Shown: positions 12,961 to 24,310 of the stretch, one piece after another
Position numbering within the stretch: position 1 is the stretch's first letter
Layout: every line of letters starts with the position of its first letter
NCBI GenBank assembly: GCA_947683425.1
Contig: CANTUQ010000004.1
Location: forward strand, 31,697,001 to 31,761,000
Reading direction: 5' to 3'
Origin: Excoecaria cochinchinensis
Lineage: Eukaryota > Streptophyta > Magnoliopsida > Malpighiales > Euphorbiaceae
Length of the DNA: 64,000 nucleotides
Made by a program: the position numbers and the translations under genes
The notes under the pieces: model-generated
The model's input: only the letters and a program-made list of their open reading frames with translations
What the model was told of the DNA's origin: nothing
Database searches by the model: none

Positions 12961-12985
12961 TAGATGGATTCGTATATGTCTCGCG

Positions 12986-15900
12986 TGTAATGGTGACCGA
13001 AATCACATAACTGGATGAATAAAATGATTAAGCATAGTAAAGGACGTATCCAGTATTAATAAAATAGTTGAGGATAAATTAGTAATTTGACATTTATAGA
13101 CTTAAAGGAAAGAAATGAGTTACTTGGTATGAGTATGTATAGAATAAAGCTAATTAAAAGGTAAATGTAAATTTGGATGAGTAAAGAAGAAAGATGAAGT
13201 AGAGGACGTGATTAGTATTAAGTTAAAGGCCAAGGGCAATTTGGTCATTTCACACCTATGGATTAAATTGAATGATTTAAGTAATCATGTGGGCCAATGT
13301 ATGTGAAAGAATTAATTATATGCCAAATATAAGAAGAGATAAAAGATGAAGGATAAATTGGGACATTTGGCATAAAAATCTAAAATGGACCAATGGAAAC
13401 TTGACATTTTGCATTTAAGATAAAAATGAATACAATTAGCCATATTTAGGCCAAAGTTGGCCGGACACCATAGGGAGAGGAGACAACCATTTCTTCTTCA
13501 ATTAAAATTTTGCTCTTCTTCTCTCTCATGCTTATGCTTCCCAAATGGATATCTTGGATTTTAAGTGCAAAAATTAAGTTAAAAAGGTAAGTTTGTATAG
13601 TTGCATCTCTTTTCCTTTTCTATATGTGAGATTGGAATTTTAAGATGGAAGTGATAGTAACTTGAGTTTGTGATATGAATTTTATAAGAGAACAACAACA
13701 ACAAGGAGTGGAGCAAAGATCTAGAGTTGAGTCAAGTAATAGAAGATTTAGTTCTTCAAAACAGGTTTAAGAATATTTATTTTTGTGTGTGTGTTTTTGG
13801 GTTGAATCAAAATATTATATGTACTATATTTAATGTGAACATGTTATTAGAGTGTTGAATTGGCATAGAATTGCATGAATTTGTGCTAAAGTATGCATAG
13901 GGAGTGTAATAGAGAAATTCTATCTTAGGTGCCACCTGACCTCGTGTCAGTTTTTAGGCCATAACTTATCCTATGAATCCCTAAATTGGATTATTCTAGT
14001 GGCGTTTTAACCGTGACTTCCGTACCTACAAATTTCTTAGAAATATCCATGAGCAAAGTTTGGCTCTAGGTGCTTCGAAGTTGGCCAAAACAGAAGGGCA
14101 TCTATTTTGGCTGGGTCAATGGAATAGTTTGAATTCTTTATATCATATCTAGAGTTCTAGTGGTCTAAATGATCCAAAATTAGTACAATTGGAAAGATTA
14201 TACATAAGGGATCAAATGTATAGAAGATCATTTTGACTAAAAATTACGTTTATATAGCTATTGTTGTGAAATTAATAGGAGTCATGGCTGGCACTAAACT
14301 ATCTCAGCCGTGACCCCCCTATGTTGACTATACTGTGCATTTTTCTTCCCGTATTGAACCCAAACTTCACCTAAGCTTCCGGGGACTTATCCGATGCATG
14401 TTTTTGACTATATAATGGATATTTTAATGGTTAATAATTGGAAATAATTAAAAGAGAGTAATTAATTTTGGTGATATTATATGTAAATTTTACATGAAAT
14501 ATATTTTATATAATTAATGGTCGAAAATGATAAAACACATGAAAATGGATATGTAATTTGGATTGATAGTTGTAAATAGATTGCCTATGAATTGAGTTAC
14601 ATGGTGGTTAAGAATTTCTTACCGCCATGTAACCTCTTCTAATCGCCATGCAGCTTTGTCTGGCCGCTATATAAAACGGTTCTGGAAAGCATCTTTTAGG
14701 AGTCTTTCAGATTCTCTAACTTACATGGCTAGCAGGGAATCCTAACCGCCGTGTAACCATGTCTGACCACTGTGTGAAATTCTTTGCCCACCATGTAAAT
14801 GCATTCGGTTTGACTCTTTGGGATGCAATTATGGCTTACATGGCTAGAAGAAATCCTGACCACCGTGTATCCTACTAAAATTATTTTGCAAATTGGATTT
14901 CTTACTCTATTATGAAATGATTTTTAGATATGAATCTTTTATAATGTGTTAAATAATTAAATAATGGTTTGTAATTAGTAAATGTACATGTGGATATATT
15001 TGTTAAATGAAGTTAATGATACTATGAATGTTATATGAGTTGATAAGTGATAATAGAATTTAGAGATGAACTTTTGAATATGCATAGGTGACGATGAATG
15101 AACTGTTTTGAAATCACTAATATTCTTTGAGTATCATATAAGAATAATTATATGCGTGCATGATAAACATATATGTATATATGTTACATACATATAAATG
15201 TGTCTATAATTTGTATATTGTTGGATGTAAACTTGATAAAATAATGATATGAGTATATGTGTATAAGCTCAAATGATTACGAAATTTTTTTAACATTGTT
15301 ATGAATGTTCCATGGGATTATGTTGTTGGTTTATTTGAAAGTGTGATGAATATTATGTGAATGATATATAACTATGAGTAATAGCCCACGTTAACCGAGT
15401 CGTGGATAGATAGGCATGCCTATAGGGACCTTTGAGTGCTGCAGCCTATGTGTTTTGATGGTCATTTTGGATCAAGTCTGGATCCCATTTGGGTTTCTTA
15501 TGTGTTTCTGGATCCTGAATTGGATCCTTATGTATTTTTGGGATCACGGTAGATCCCCCATGTGTTACAGAAATGAATGTACCTTTGTGTACTTATGCGT
15601 TTCTTCCCATTATCCACCACTTCGAAAATGCAGGTCATATATGAATAAAAGAATAGTAAATGAGTAATAGGATTTATGAAGTTAAGCATTTTATATGCAT
15701 ATGATAGATGTATTATTTAGAATTTATGCTTTATGCACCTATGTGTTTGGACACCGTTTGGATCCCCATATGTGTTTTTGGATCCCGTTCGGATCCCCAT
15801 GCGTAATATATGAAAGTACCCTCGGGTACCTATATGTTTCTTAACCTGTTATTTCCCTTGGGAATATGGGTCATAGGTGAACAAAAGAATACTAAAGGAA

Positions 15901-16634
15901 TAATCTGAAGTATAAATGAGTATACGAACATGAAAGATAAATTAAGGTAAATGTTTAATGTATAGCTTTGAGAAATTGTATTGGTTTGACATAAATAAGG
16001 ATATAGGGCCGTTGATAATTTGGAAAGAGACATGCTAAATAGATAGCATGTCATTTGTCATTATATGACTATTAAATGGTGTAAACATATGTATATGAGC
16101 ACGATTATATGAAATCCTTGAGTGGGAATTTATGTGAATATTTACACCTGAATTTGTTATGATCAAGTAATTTGTAAATGATTTTATTGAATGCTATCAT
16201 TTAAGTGTAATTGCTGACGACCGTTGTGAGTGATCACCCATATCATGCATTTTCCCCACTAAGCCTTTGTGCTTAGAATGGGTGTTTCATCCGTGCAGGT
16301 ATCAAAGATAGTTGCTTTACCAAAGACATCCTGCATTAATCAAGGCCAACGAATCTATAGTAGATTTTGTAATATGTATTGTAAAGTAAATATATTGACT
16401 TTTGTAATGGTAATATGTATTTGTAAAGACTCTTATGAGTAGTGTAGTATGTAAGCTAGAAGTTGTAATTTCTAATTACTGAGTAACGTGAGATTGATTT
16501 TTTTCAGAAAATAAATTTTATAATTCTGCCTTGTATTATTTGTTTCTAAGACAAGCGCACTTAGTTTGGTAGTTATTGTGTAGCATCCTTCACCTGTCGT
16601 GGTAGTTTACTACGTATGGGTAAGGGGTGTTACA
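12986..16634 (+). repeat. Tekay-type LTR H inserted in LTR C (solo LTR)
   Basis: This 3649-bp block starts TGTAATGG and ends GGGGTGTTACA, splitting the hairpin array of LTR C. It has one of each landmark, in order: a GGTAAGT donor-like site at 13586-13592, hairpins at 14279-14317, 14597-14632 and on to about 14880 (TTACATGG-type stems), AGGCATGCCT at 15411-15420, mini-hairpins at 15466-15600 and again at 15740-15835, and the CTAAGC stem-loop at 16259-16276. No PBS, PPT or coding region is present. The expected target-site duplication is not seen (TCGCG on the left, TGGGT on the right), so one edge may be altered. Confidence 0.65.
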
Positions 16635-16909
16635 TGGGTGCCTAGGGACGGGCATGTGGAAATGACCGACGACCGTCCCTTATGACTCACAACCGTCCCT
16701 CATTTTGCCTTGGCTATTTTTCTGTATTATCTGATTTGTGCATAAGTAAATGCAATGAATCATCTTATATGACTTATATAATATTGTTTAGGCTTATTCA
16801 ATGGGCCATATGCATATGGAATTATTATGTGAATAGCATATAATGTAATAATGTCAACAAATGGTTAACGAAGTAACTAGCTTGCACAATACGGGTTGTG
16901 GATAGATAG
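16635..16909 (+). repeat. Tekay-type LTR C, second part
   Basis: The C hairpin array resumes (16646-16705) and runs to GGATAGATAGGCATG, the left half of the conserved AGGCATGCCT palindrome. Element D is inserted here. The other half of the palindrome follows D at 38801. Confidence 0.7.
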
Positions 16910-17650
16910 GCATGTGTAGACACCGGGTCCCGAGTCGGGTTTAATACATAAAAAAGGGCATTTGACTCCTTGATAATTTCCTCTAAAAAATATATATGTA
17001 TGTATGTATGATTAAAAATTAATTATTTAATATTATTAGTTAATTAATTAGTTAATACTATTGGGTAATTAAAATGTATGTAAAATTAAGTATTATTAGT
17101 TAATTTACAAATTAGTATTGTAGTATAATTAAAATTGAAAAAAGAAAATAAATATAGGATAATTTAAGTAGATTAGTTAAATTAAATATGTAGGGTTTAA
17201 TTAGTAGTGTTTAATTAATTAATATGTGTGTCTGTGTAAATTAATTAATTTAAATTAATTAAATTAAGAAACGTAAAAAGAGGAGGGAATTATTGGACGG
17301 GAGTTAGTGACCTAACCTACCAAAAATGGTGGAATAAAAAGAGAAAGAAGACCAAGAGAGAGGGGGCTCGGCTAGAAAAAGAAAAGAAAGAGAAAGAAAA
17401 AGAAAGAAAAGAGGAGAGAGCAAGAACAGGTCGGCTGAGCAAAGACCAAGAAGAAAGAAAGAAATAGAAAGGAAAAGAGAGCAAGAAAAAGAAAATAAAA
17501 GAGAGAGTAAGAGAGATCAAAGGCCAAGAAAAACCAAAATCAAAGGAAAAGAGAAGAAATAAGAGGAGGAGGACCAGCAGCCAACGGGACCAACGGAAAG
17601 CACCAGACGCCGGAAAAAGGAAGGAAAAAAAAAAGAAGAAAAAGGAGAGG

Positions 17651-17935
17651 AGGTGGCGGGGGCTCCGCCGGCCAACCACCGCCGCACACGGCGGCACGCG
17701 CCCCACCGGAAGAACCAGCACGTCCGGATGCTTCCAACGACGGCCGCCGTCCCTCCATCGGTTACCGGCAGCATGGCGCGTGAGGGAGAAGAACTGAGAC
17801 GTTGGGGCACGTTTTTCGGCAACGGCGGACCTCCGATCAGCGCGTTACCAGCTCCGGTGAGCTCCTCAGGCGCCGATCTACCTTCCGGCATGAGTGGTGT
17901 CAGCCACAGCCGCTCCGGCGAGCCTCCGGTGACCG
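17651..17935 (+). promoter_or_regulatory. GC-rich leader block of the element D LTR
   Basis: About 285 bases of markedly GC-rich sequence in an otherwise very AT-rich LTR, repeated in the 3' LTR at 36898-37185. It follows a GA-rich tract and ends in CCGGTAAACTTCC, a possible 5' splice site. Open frames cross it (for example 17653-18186) but run into homopolymeric ATT repeats. They contain in-frame differences and a stop in the other LTR, so I read it as transcribed leader rather than a gene. A leader role is inferred from position only. Confidence 0.4.
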
Positions 17936-17954
17936 GTAAACTTCCTTCCTCCCT

Positions 17955-17956
17955 TT

Positions 17957-18014
<58 letters not shown>

Positions 18015-18122
18015 GTTTTGTATTATTATTATTATTATATGGTTATTATTAATTAATTGTTATTTTTATTATTATTGTATTTATTTATTTGTTATTTATT
18101 TTTCTGTTTTTATATATTATTA

Positions 18123-18185
<63 letters not shown>
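17955..18185. repeat. (TTTA)n and (ATT)n microsatellites
   Basis: Long runs of TTTA then ATT/TTA trinucleotides. The counterpart in the 3' LTR (37200-37395) differs in length, as expected for microsatellites that changed after insertion. More ATT-rich sequence continues to about 18545. Confidence 0.9.
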
Positions 18186-18549
18186 AATTGTTAATATTAT
18201 GGTTATTATGATATTATTATTATTGTTGTTTATTTGTTAATATTTGTGTTATTTATTTTATATTGTGATAATATTATTATTATTGTGATATCATTTATGT
18301 TATTTTAGTAATTGTTTATATTATTATTGTTATTGCTTGTTTATTATTATTGTTATGTTAATATTAATATTATTAATCATTTTTAATATTATTTTATGTT
18401 TGATGTATTTTATAAATATTATTGTTATTGGTATTTTATTATTATTGTTATTATTATTATTATGATGATTGTGTAATTATTATTATTATTATTTGGTTAA
18501 GGTGATCATTATTATATTGCATTATTGCTATTATTATTATTATTAATAC

Positions 18550-20582
18550 TAGGGGTGTACACGGGTCTGGATCTTTCTGTACCGAACCGAAATTCCGAAT
18601 AAAAAGATCCAGAACCGAATTGTACCGTTGACTTTTTTGAATAGAACCGAACCGAATTGTACCGTTGACTTTTTGACTAGGACCGAACCGAATTGTACTG
18701 GAACCGGACCGAGAACCGTATTGAACAGTACCGAACTGTTTTGGAACCGAATTGGACCGAAAGAACCGATATTTATTATATATAATACTAGCAATTTATA
18801 TATAAATATTATTTATAATATATATTATATATTTATTATATAAATTTTGGTTCATAATTATTTGTATTAAATATTTTAATGCATTAAATAAATAGTTAAT
18901 AAATTAAAATGGATATTTTAATTATTAATTTGATAAATTTAATTGTTATATCTATATGAATATGCAATTAATTTTATTTAATTTTAGTATCACTCAACTA
19001 ATATTTATCTATTTTCGTCACAATTTTTCTATAAGTATGTAAATTAAAAATCTATTTATAAATAAGCATGTATTAAAAATGAAATTTTACCAATTGATGT
19101 AAATGTATGGGTATATAATATTAATCACCTTATCAATAATTCAATTTATTTTTAGTATCACTCAACCAATACTCATCTATTTTTGGAATAATATTTATAT
19201 GAGTAATTGATTATATATTTTAATAGTATAATTATATACAATTATTGTATCAATGAAATTTTATCAATTAATATAAATATATAAGAATATAATAATCTTA
19301 TAAATAATTTAATTAACTTAGTAATTAGTACTATAAAAATGTTGGTTTTTCATTATCACAATATTTTATTTTTCATGAAAATTGTTTTATATATGGATAA
19401 TTTGATAAAAGAAAATTAAGATATAAAGTAATTGTTAAAGTTTAATATGTATTATTAATTATATATTATATTAAACTACAAAACCTATAAAAAGATTGCT
19501 GCATTTCACATTCACCCTTATAATATAACTATTGACTATAATAACAATTAACAATCTCTTAACTGTTAAGCCAAATTTAATGAAATTGAATATAATAATT
19601 GAGTCAAGATAATAAATGTGAATAAACGCTAAATATAATCATAGTTCATAGAGTTATCTTCTATTCTCTAAATATAACTAGCTAAGGCTATATATATAAC
19701 TAATTATATAAGTATGTAATTTTCTTATTAATTAATTTGATTTATATTTAATATCACTCAACTAATACCCATTTATATCTAGCACAACATTTAATTATCT
19801 ATATGAGTAATTGAACACGGAAAAAATATTATATTTAGTCAAAAACCCCTATATTTAATATATATGTCAAAATTATAAACATAGTACACATTTTATAAAT
19901 AGTTTAAAGTCTCTATATATCCAAAAAAATAACTAGAATTTCCTTCCACTACTATAATATGAATTAATATATGTCAAAACTTTTGCCATTACTATTAAAA
20001 TTTTATTTCATTTTACTATACTTTCATTTTACTATACACTTTTTGGTTGATATAATGAAATGTATAAATAATCTACATCAAGTGTTTCTATATAAATTGC
20101 AAACAAAACCAATTTATTTTTATAAATTCATATATAATTGAAAATAATAATATGTATAATTTTTATTATCAGAAACTTAATTAATATATGATTAATACAC
20201 CAATCATCATAAAGGATTATTAAAAATAATGTCAATAATATTTTAGTTGTAAAGCAATATTATTAAGAATAAAATTTAAAAAATTTTATTTTGAGTTTTT
20301 GGAGTGAATTAAAATTTAAATTTAAAGAATTGATAATTTTTAAAATATTTAAAAAATAAATTATTAAAATTATCCGAAATACCGTATTGTACTGTATTGT
20401 TTTGTTTTGTACCGAAAGAACCGAAAAACCGAACTGAACTGTACCGAAAATTAAAAAAACCGTACCGAATTGTACCGAAATTTATAAGAACCGAATTGTA
20501 CCGAAATTTTTAAGAACCGAAATTTCAATACAATACGGAGATTTGCAAATCCCCGAATTGTACCGAACCGTGTACACCCCTA
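18550..20582. mobile_element. Non-autonomous hAT element
   Basis: A 2033-bp AT-rich element with inverted ends TAGGGGTGTACACGG and CCGTGTACACCCCTA, flanked by the perfect 8-bp duplication ATTAATAC (18542-18549 and 20583-20590). The 8-bp duplication and TAGGGGTG terminus are diagnostic of hAT. The 3' LTR of D gives the empty site near 37796-37806. Both subterminal regions carry many copies of a CCGAACCGAATTGTACC-like motif (18580-18760 and 20370-20570), likely transposase-binding sites. There is no transposase reading frame, so it needs an autonomous relative. Confidence 0.85.
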
Positions 20583-21586
20583 ATTAATACTATCATCTTA
20601 TGTTTAATTCATGTTATAATTGTTAATATTAGCACATTATTATTATTCCTATTATTGTAATTATCTGTCTTATTATTATCATTATTATTTTTATTGCATT
20701 CGATTATTACAATTGTTATTATATTTTCCATCCATCAATTCTTTTAATTTAATTCATTCAATTATTTATCCAGTTATTTATCTATTTATTCATTTGTTCA
20801 TCGCTTAATTTAATTTAGTCCATTTTTTTAAATTTTAATTACTTCTCTCAATTTGCTTTATTCAGATTATTTGTTTATTTATTTATCCAATTATTCATTT
20901 ATTCATTACTAACCAATATTATTTTCCCGTCATGACTATAACCGCGAGTATCACGTGGCCTGTCCAAGAAGCACGATCGAGGCGAGTAGATTAGGTTTTA
21001 TTTATTATTTATTATTTGAAAATTTGTAATTATTTTATTCATTTGTGGTCTGTAATAATAAATGATTTTTCGACCGCGCTTAAAAAGAACCGCCACACAA
21101 ATGTTTTATACTAAATGAAATTTGTTAATAAAACTGGACCAATGTCCTGGTTTTCATCCCAAAGCAAAGGTTTAAATTGATTTGAGAACTCAAAACTTTT
21201 CATAAAATAAGTAATTGGGAACCAATGTTCCCGCCTAAATGAATAGCTCGATTTATGTACGTATTTTTATCATTCTTTTATGATTTATATTTATTTTTAT
21301 TTTTGGATAACTGTAAATATATTTTATCTATTGCTTATTTATTGTTTTTTACATGCTTGTAATGCGCTTTTATTTATCGTATAACTCGTGTGGGGAGAGA
21401 GATAAAATAATTGACCCCAAAAATCCATGCAGATAATATTAACCAGGAGTATGAAGAAGAGTGAGGTCTCGAACCTTCTCTAGTTTTGGGCCTCATAAGG
21501 TTAGAATTACTTTCCCAATATTTTATCGGGTGGCGACTCCATGATCCTGCCTTATGGTAGCCCGATAGACGTTGAGGTCGTCTACA

Positions 21587-22511
21587 GTGGCGACTCCACT
21601 GGGGATATCATGAGATTTTGCTCCGAAAGTACTTTTGGTTAATATAATGTAAATGGGTTTAAGATCAAGAAATTTTATCTCTTTTCAAAAAATTGCATAT
21701 TGCATCATACTAGAGCCTTAGAGTTATGCTAGGTTGGTCCCCTATCGACCCCGGTGCATTCCTAAAACAAGACCCTACTTTCACTCATTATAGGGAATTG
21801 TTCGGAATAATCACCACCCCAAGCCTCGTGCCATTAAATGGTATTCAAATGATGACCCGATTGGTCAAATTAGACCTGTTGGCAGGGATCACGCTTGGGT
21901 AGTCTGAAAATATCATTACCTTCAACCTAAGCCCATGTAATGGACATAGCTACTTCCCCTAGGGGGCATGCGTTGTAATACATCGCTTGTCAAGTAGGCT
22001 TTCATTTATTGAATAAATCCAAATAAATTTAGATGTTCTCTCCTTAAAGGTTCTCATACCCCGAGGGGCGTGTTTCGGTTTGTTCGGATTGTTTAAATAC
22101 ACGATAGCCGAAAATTCATCTGCATGCATTTTTTTAGTATTGAGAGTTTATGCTTCATAGCATGCTTACGTGCCCATTGGGTTCCCTGTTAACCCATGGG
22201 TTAATCCCTCCTAGGAAAGAGACCACATGACCTCTTGTGTGATAAAAATATGGTTGGGAGAAATTTTTTCTTGTATGTGTATGTGATTGTGCATTTCTTA
22301 TGGGGCAATAGCAATAAATAAAACACATGCATTTTGTCTCATGTATAATTCTTTCCATACAATAATAAAGCCTGTGCACTTCGTATACAAAATTGTTTGT
22401 ATCATATTTTGTGAATATGAATATACCATACATTTGTCATACATGTACATAGCAACACATCCATACTAACATACATTATGATATCCATAACATCCATCAG
22501 GCACCATAGCC
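21587..22511 (+). other. Element D 5' untranslated interior
   Basis: No reading frame of note. The sequence (for example CACCCCAAGCCTCGTGCC near 21820) looks like the long untranslated leader found between PBS and gag in Tat/Ogre elements. It is interrupted at 22517 by Tekay-1 and continues after 31713. Confidence 0.5.
21588..21605 (+). promoter_or_regulatory. Element D primer-binding site
   Basis: TGGCGACTCCACTGGGGA begins two bases after the 5' LTR. This PBS type is reported for Ogre-like elements and attributed to tRNA-Arg. The tRNA identity is from memory of the family and is not tested here. Confidence 0.65.
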
Positions 22512-23026
22512 AGTACTGTCACATCCCGTTTGCCCCCTAGTCGAATGAGCCAATTGTGTGTGTGTATATTTGCATGAGTTGGCATCATGTAAGGGTATTC
22601 TGGTAAATAAGCATGTTTTGTGGGTTTGTTCATGCGTGGGAATGCATATAGAAATATTGTGTGCATATTTGAAATTATAATCATTTGCATGTGAGTACAC
22701 CATAGTAGGATATATTATTTAGGTGTCTCATTGTGTGTGTTGTGCATACAATTGTAGGGTATGTTGTAGTTGAGAGAGTCTAGTGTGTGTGTGTGACATA
22801 AGCTTCTGAGGTGTGAGTGACCAATCCCTTCACTAGTAGATTGACACATGTTTTAGGTTAAGAAAAGAAAAAGGAAAAGAAAGGAAAGGGGAAATCAGAT
22901 TTTCTTCACTTGTTTCCCGTTCATCACCGTCCCCTCCCTCTTCTCTTCTCCTTCTTCTTCTCTTTTGAGCCTTAGTGAGATTCAAGGGTTGCTAGTGGGG
23001 TTTTGATCATCTCTTAGTGTTTATTG

Positions 23027-23147
23027 GTAAGTCTTATGCATTCATTTTTGCTTTTGTACAATTCTTCATCTTCTTCCCTTGCATTTTCTATTTTGGGTTT
23101 TTTAAGTTAGGGTTTTGAGTTGGTGTATTTTGTGCTTTGTTGCTTAG
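23027..23147 (+). other. Predicted leader intron in the Tekay-1 LTR
   Basis: A consensus donor G|GTAAGT (23026-23032) is followed 121 nt later by a pyrimidine-rich acceptor TTTGTTGCTTAG| ending at 23147. The sequence after it (GATCC ... AAAGGCAAGGAAGTCGC) is conserved in the divergent element F, where donor and acceptor are 120 nt apart (45502-45383 on the minus strand). The same arrangement repeats in the 3' LTR. Splicing is inferred from signals and conservation only. Confidence 0.45.
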
Positions 23148-23448
23148 TTGATCCTCCAAGAGATCCTAAAGGCAAGGAAGTCGCTGGATCTAGTGGAACT
23201 AAACACTAGGAGCTAAGGATTTGAGGTTTGGGAATTTCTAATTTGAATGTGTGTGTATGATTATCTATTCTTGAGAAATTCTGGAAATTTGTGATGGATA
23301 TTATGTTTATTGTGGTTTATATGCTATGGGATTAGTATTGGTTGAATGATTGAGCTTAGATTGTGGAGTTTTGAACTCATATTGTGATTTTGGGTAAAAT
23401 GATGATGAAAAGTGAGGTATCCAAACTTTGGTTTCTGCCTGGGCAGTG

Positions 23449-23632
23449 GGTATGTCACGGTGGCAACCCATTTCGTTACCACCGTGAGATACCCAAGTTT
23501 TCGATTATGTTTGGTTGCTTTGGTATGTCACGGTGACAACCATTCTGGTTACCACCGTGAGGTACCCCAGACTTGCTTTCTGCCAAGGATCCCTGGTATG
23601 TCACGGTGGCAACCAATCTGATTACCACCGTG
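23449..23632 (+). repeat. Three tandem long hairpins in the Tekay-1 LTR
   Basis: Hairpins at 23449-23493, 23522-23565 and 23595-23638, repeating every 72-75 bases. The first pairs GGGTAT, TCACGGTGG and AAC with GTT, CCACCGTGA and ATACCC, which makes about 18 pairs. The other two have the same outline with changes in loop and outer stem. The copy in the 3' LTR is at 30408-30597. Confidence 0.85.
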
Positions 23633-23892
23633 ACCTACCCTGTTTTTGCAATAAAACCCTTTTATTTCCGCATGTTGTAGGAATGTTAACTTATGGATTT
23701 TAGCATGCAATACTATGTATTTTGAACTATAATTATGTGTGTTCTGATCATCATAGAATGTGAATTCTTCGCTTGTCATAATTTTTAACTATGGCCATTT
23801 CTGTGTAATTCTCCGCCTGCCAGAGTCAGTCTAGTGGATAGTTAGGCATGCCTAATAGAGTCTTTGCTGCAGCTTCTGTTTCGTTTCTGTTT

Positions 23893-24064
23893 GGACCCCG
23901 ATCAGGTCCCCGAATGGTTCCCCGCGAACCCTTGAATGAATGGATCTTGTTTAAGATCCCCTTTGTAATGTTTTGTAAAAGTTAAATGTAAAATGAATTT
24001 CCTCGGCTCGTACCCGTAAAGTACTGTCCGTATCGGCTCGTACCCGTAAAGTACTGTCCGTATA
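23893..24064 (+). repeat. Mini-hairpin array in the Tekay-1 LTR
   Basis: Successive short inverted repeats: GGACC-CCGATCA-GGTCC (23893-23909), GGTTC-CCCGC-GAACC (23916-23930), GGATCTT-GTTT-AAGATCC (23942-23959) and GTAC-CCGTAAA-GTAC (24010-24024), the last duplicated in a 34-bp direct repeat. All other Tekay-type LTRs in the window have an equivalent array at this position with different stem sequences. Confidence 0.8.
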
Positions 24065-24310
24065 CTCATTATCCACTACCTTGAGTCAGCAGGTGTTTTA
24101 GTGTTTCAATGCTTAAAGTGCTTGTATGAATTGTTCCATGAGCAAAAACATGTTTTATCCTTATGGATTCCATGATGAAAAGTATAATCTGTTATGAGAA
24201 TATGATTATTGATATGAACCTTCTGATGAATGGCTATATGTACTTACGCATGTGAACTGCCTTGACGACCGTTGTGAATGGTTGTCTTTATGCTATGTGT
24301 GTTTTCCCCA

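Larger units (their letters stand above)
11847..12985 (+). repeat. Tekay-type LTR C, first part
   Basis: Non-coding LTR sequence. It starts with a 61-bp tandem repeat carrying GGTAAGT sites, then an acceptor-like TTTGTAG ending at 12085, an exon-like purine-rich block (12086-12180), and a hairpin array with GGGACGGCC-type stems at 12765-12960. Its 5' part is not visible. It is broken by LTR H at 12986 and by element D at 16914. Confidence 0.55.
16915..21586 (+). repeat. Element D 5' LTR (contains the hAT insertion)
   Basis: It runs from TGTAGACACC to GTCGTCTACA, 4672 bp including 2041 bp of hAT element plus duplicated target. In order: an AT-rich start, a GA-rich tract (17330-17650), a GC-rich block (17651-17935) ending in a GGTAAAC donor-like site, (TTTA)n/(ATT)n tracts (17955-18185), the hAT element, an exon-like block (20930-20995), two CAAT-loop mini-hairpins (21136-21147 and 21217-21232), and a CCCAAT...ATCGGG hairpin just before GGTGGCGACTCC near the 3' end. 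Confidence 0.8.

Noticed and set aside
17317..17891. Minus-strand frames rich in Ser, Phe and Leu, with counterparts at 36548-37164
   Set aside because: They are the antisense of a GA-rich tract and are low-complexity. Position inside the LTR gives no support for a gene.
17653..18186. 177-codon plus-strand frame in the GC-rich block
   Set aside because: The second half is poly-Ile/Leu/Tyr from ATT repeats. The other D LTR has an in-frame stop (36896-37090), so the frame is not conserved.
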